12,989 nt of DNA from positions 1-12,989 of the forward strand of contig DATKAJ010000070.1 in the NCBI GenBank assembly GCA_035498175.1, written 5' to 3'. This DNA comes from JALORV01 sp035498175. GTDB taxonomy: Bacteria; Pseudomonadota; Gammaproteobacteria; Burkholderiales; Burkholderiaceae_F. A program made the translations under genes and the position numbers. Below are positions 12,617-12,989 of this stretch, one piece after another. How positions within the stretch are numbered: the stretch's first letter is position 1; the number at the start of each line of letters is the position of its first letter. The notes below the pieces were generated by a model. That model saw nothing but the letters and a program-made list of their open reading frames with translations, ran no database searches and was not told the origin of the DNA.

Positions 12617-12989
12617 TCGAATCGTCCTGGAACTGAATCGTCGTCCAGCGCCCCGTCAATCGCGGCGCGCCCCGCTCGGCGTCTTCAAACGGGCGCATCG
12701 CCCGCCGTCTGCAAGTGCCCTACAAGCCGGGCCAGAGATCGTGGAAAGCCTTAAATTTTAAGCGTTTTGGCCGGACTTCCGCAAGCGCACATCGCGCCGG
12801 GAGGCAGGGCGTGGCTGCGCGCCCTGCGCCGGGCGCGGCCAGGCCCGCCGACGACCCGGCCCGCGACCACGCGGCGGCCTGGCGCCCGCTGTCGACGAAG
12901 TCTCTTTCCTATCAATCGTCTAGCAGCGACCTGCCGCGACCGTCAGGTTATTCTGGACCGCCGAGAGGGCCGCGTTGGGGAATGACCAT
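12617..12989. other. 373-bp region upstream of rplM without a convincing gene
   Basis: It holds the rplM leader (12617-12748) with a stem CGGGCG (12690-12695) / CGCCCG (12699-12704), then the promoter candidate, then two GC-rich inverted repeats: GCAGGGC (12804-12810) with GCCCTGC (12821-12827), and a larger bulged stem pairing CGGGCG/CCAGGCC (12830-12835, 12839-12845) with GGCCTGG/CGCCCG (12076-like spacing inside 12876-12888). A plus-strand gene might begin at ATG 12982 after a G-rich stretch (GGGGA), but only two to three codons are visible. An open frame at 12767-12985 on the plus strand is arginine- and proline-rich with no recognisable domain and is not called. Confidence 0.6.
12755..12784 (-). 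promoter_or_regulatory. rplM: Candidate rplM-rpsI promoter
   Basis: On the minus strand, TTGCGG (12784-12779), an 18-nt spacer and TAAAAT (12760-12755) form a plausible sigma-70 promoter in an AT-rich island, with transcription starting near 12748. The -10 sits in a 13-bp palindrome (CTTAAA, T, TTTAAG; 12750-12762), so the island could also serve the other direction. Confidence 0.5.

Noticed and set aside
12767..12985. Small plus-strand open frame of 72 codons upstream of rplM
   Set aside because: Arg/Pro-rich, overlaps strong inverted repeats, no good ribosome site and no family resemblance.

Overview
The window is about 13 kb of GC-rich chromosomal DNA with tightly packed housekeeping genes. 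It looks like a gammaproteobacterium. The evidence is the gene order tyrS / M23 peptidase / anmK / erpA / bactofilin / DUF6776-type protein, which as I recall it is the arrangement in Pseudomonas and relatives, together with the glyA-nrdR pairing and a KMSKS-type (TyrZ-like) tyrosyl-tRNA synthetase. I cannot name the genus. I see no insertion sequence, prophage, CRISPR array, tRNA or rRNA gene.

Layout. (1) Positions 1-797, minus strand: two tandem paralogous small heat-shock protein (Hsp20) genes. The downstream one is cut by the window edge. Each is preceded by a good match to a sigma-32 heat-shock promoter, and between them lies a nearly perfect 32-bp palindrome with an FNR/Anr-type core. 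(2) Positions 892-2789, minus strand: nrdR, the repressor of ribonucleotide reductase genes, downstream of glyA, serine hydroxymethyltransferase. (3) Positions 2958-7311, minus strand: a probable operon tyrS - dtd - PEBP (YbhB-like) - histidine phosphatase - MgtC/DUF4010 membrane protein. It has two 4-base start/stop overlaps. (4) Positions 7415-9954, plus strand: an M23 (LytM) cell-wall endopeptidase and anmK, anhydro-muramic acid kinase, divergent from tyrS. The divergent gap holds a perfect TATAAT box followed at once by a terminator-shaped hairpin. (5) Positions 10020-11588, minus strand: erpA, a bactofilin, and a single-span coiled-coil membrane protein of DUF6776 type. A bidirectional terminator separates them from anmK. 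(6) Positions 11788-12616, minus strand: the ribosomal protein operon rplM-rpsI, with a leader of about 130 nt. Positions 12617-12989 hold this leader, a promoter candidate and GC-rich inverted repeats, with no convincing gene.

How the genes fit together. tyrS charges tRNA-Tyr and dtd removes mis-attached D-amino acids from tRNA, so the head of operon (3) concerns charging fidelity. The M23 peptidase cleaves peptidoglycan cross-links, AnmK recycles the anhydro-muramic acid released by wall turnover, and bactofilins are scaffolds that in other bacteria recruit M23 peptidases. Positions 7415-11588 may therefore be a cell-wall shape and recycling neighbourhood with erpA (Fe-S carrier) lodged inside it. 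The genes are ordinary core genes. The less ordinary signals are in the intergenic DNA, and I found no clearly undescribed system.
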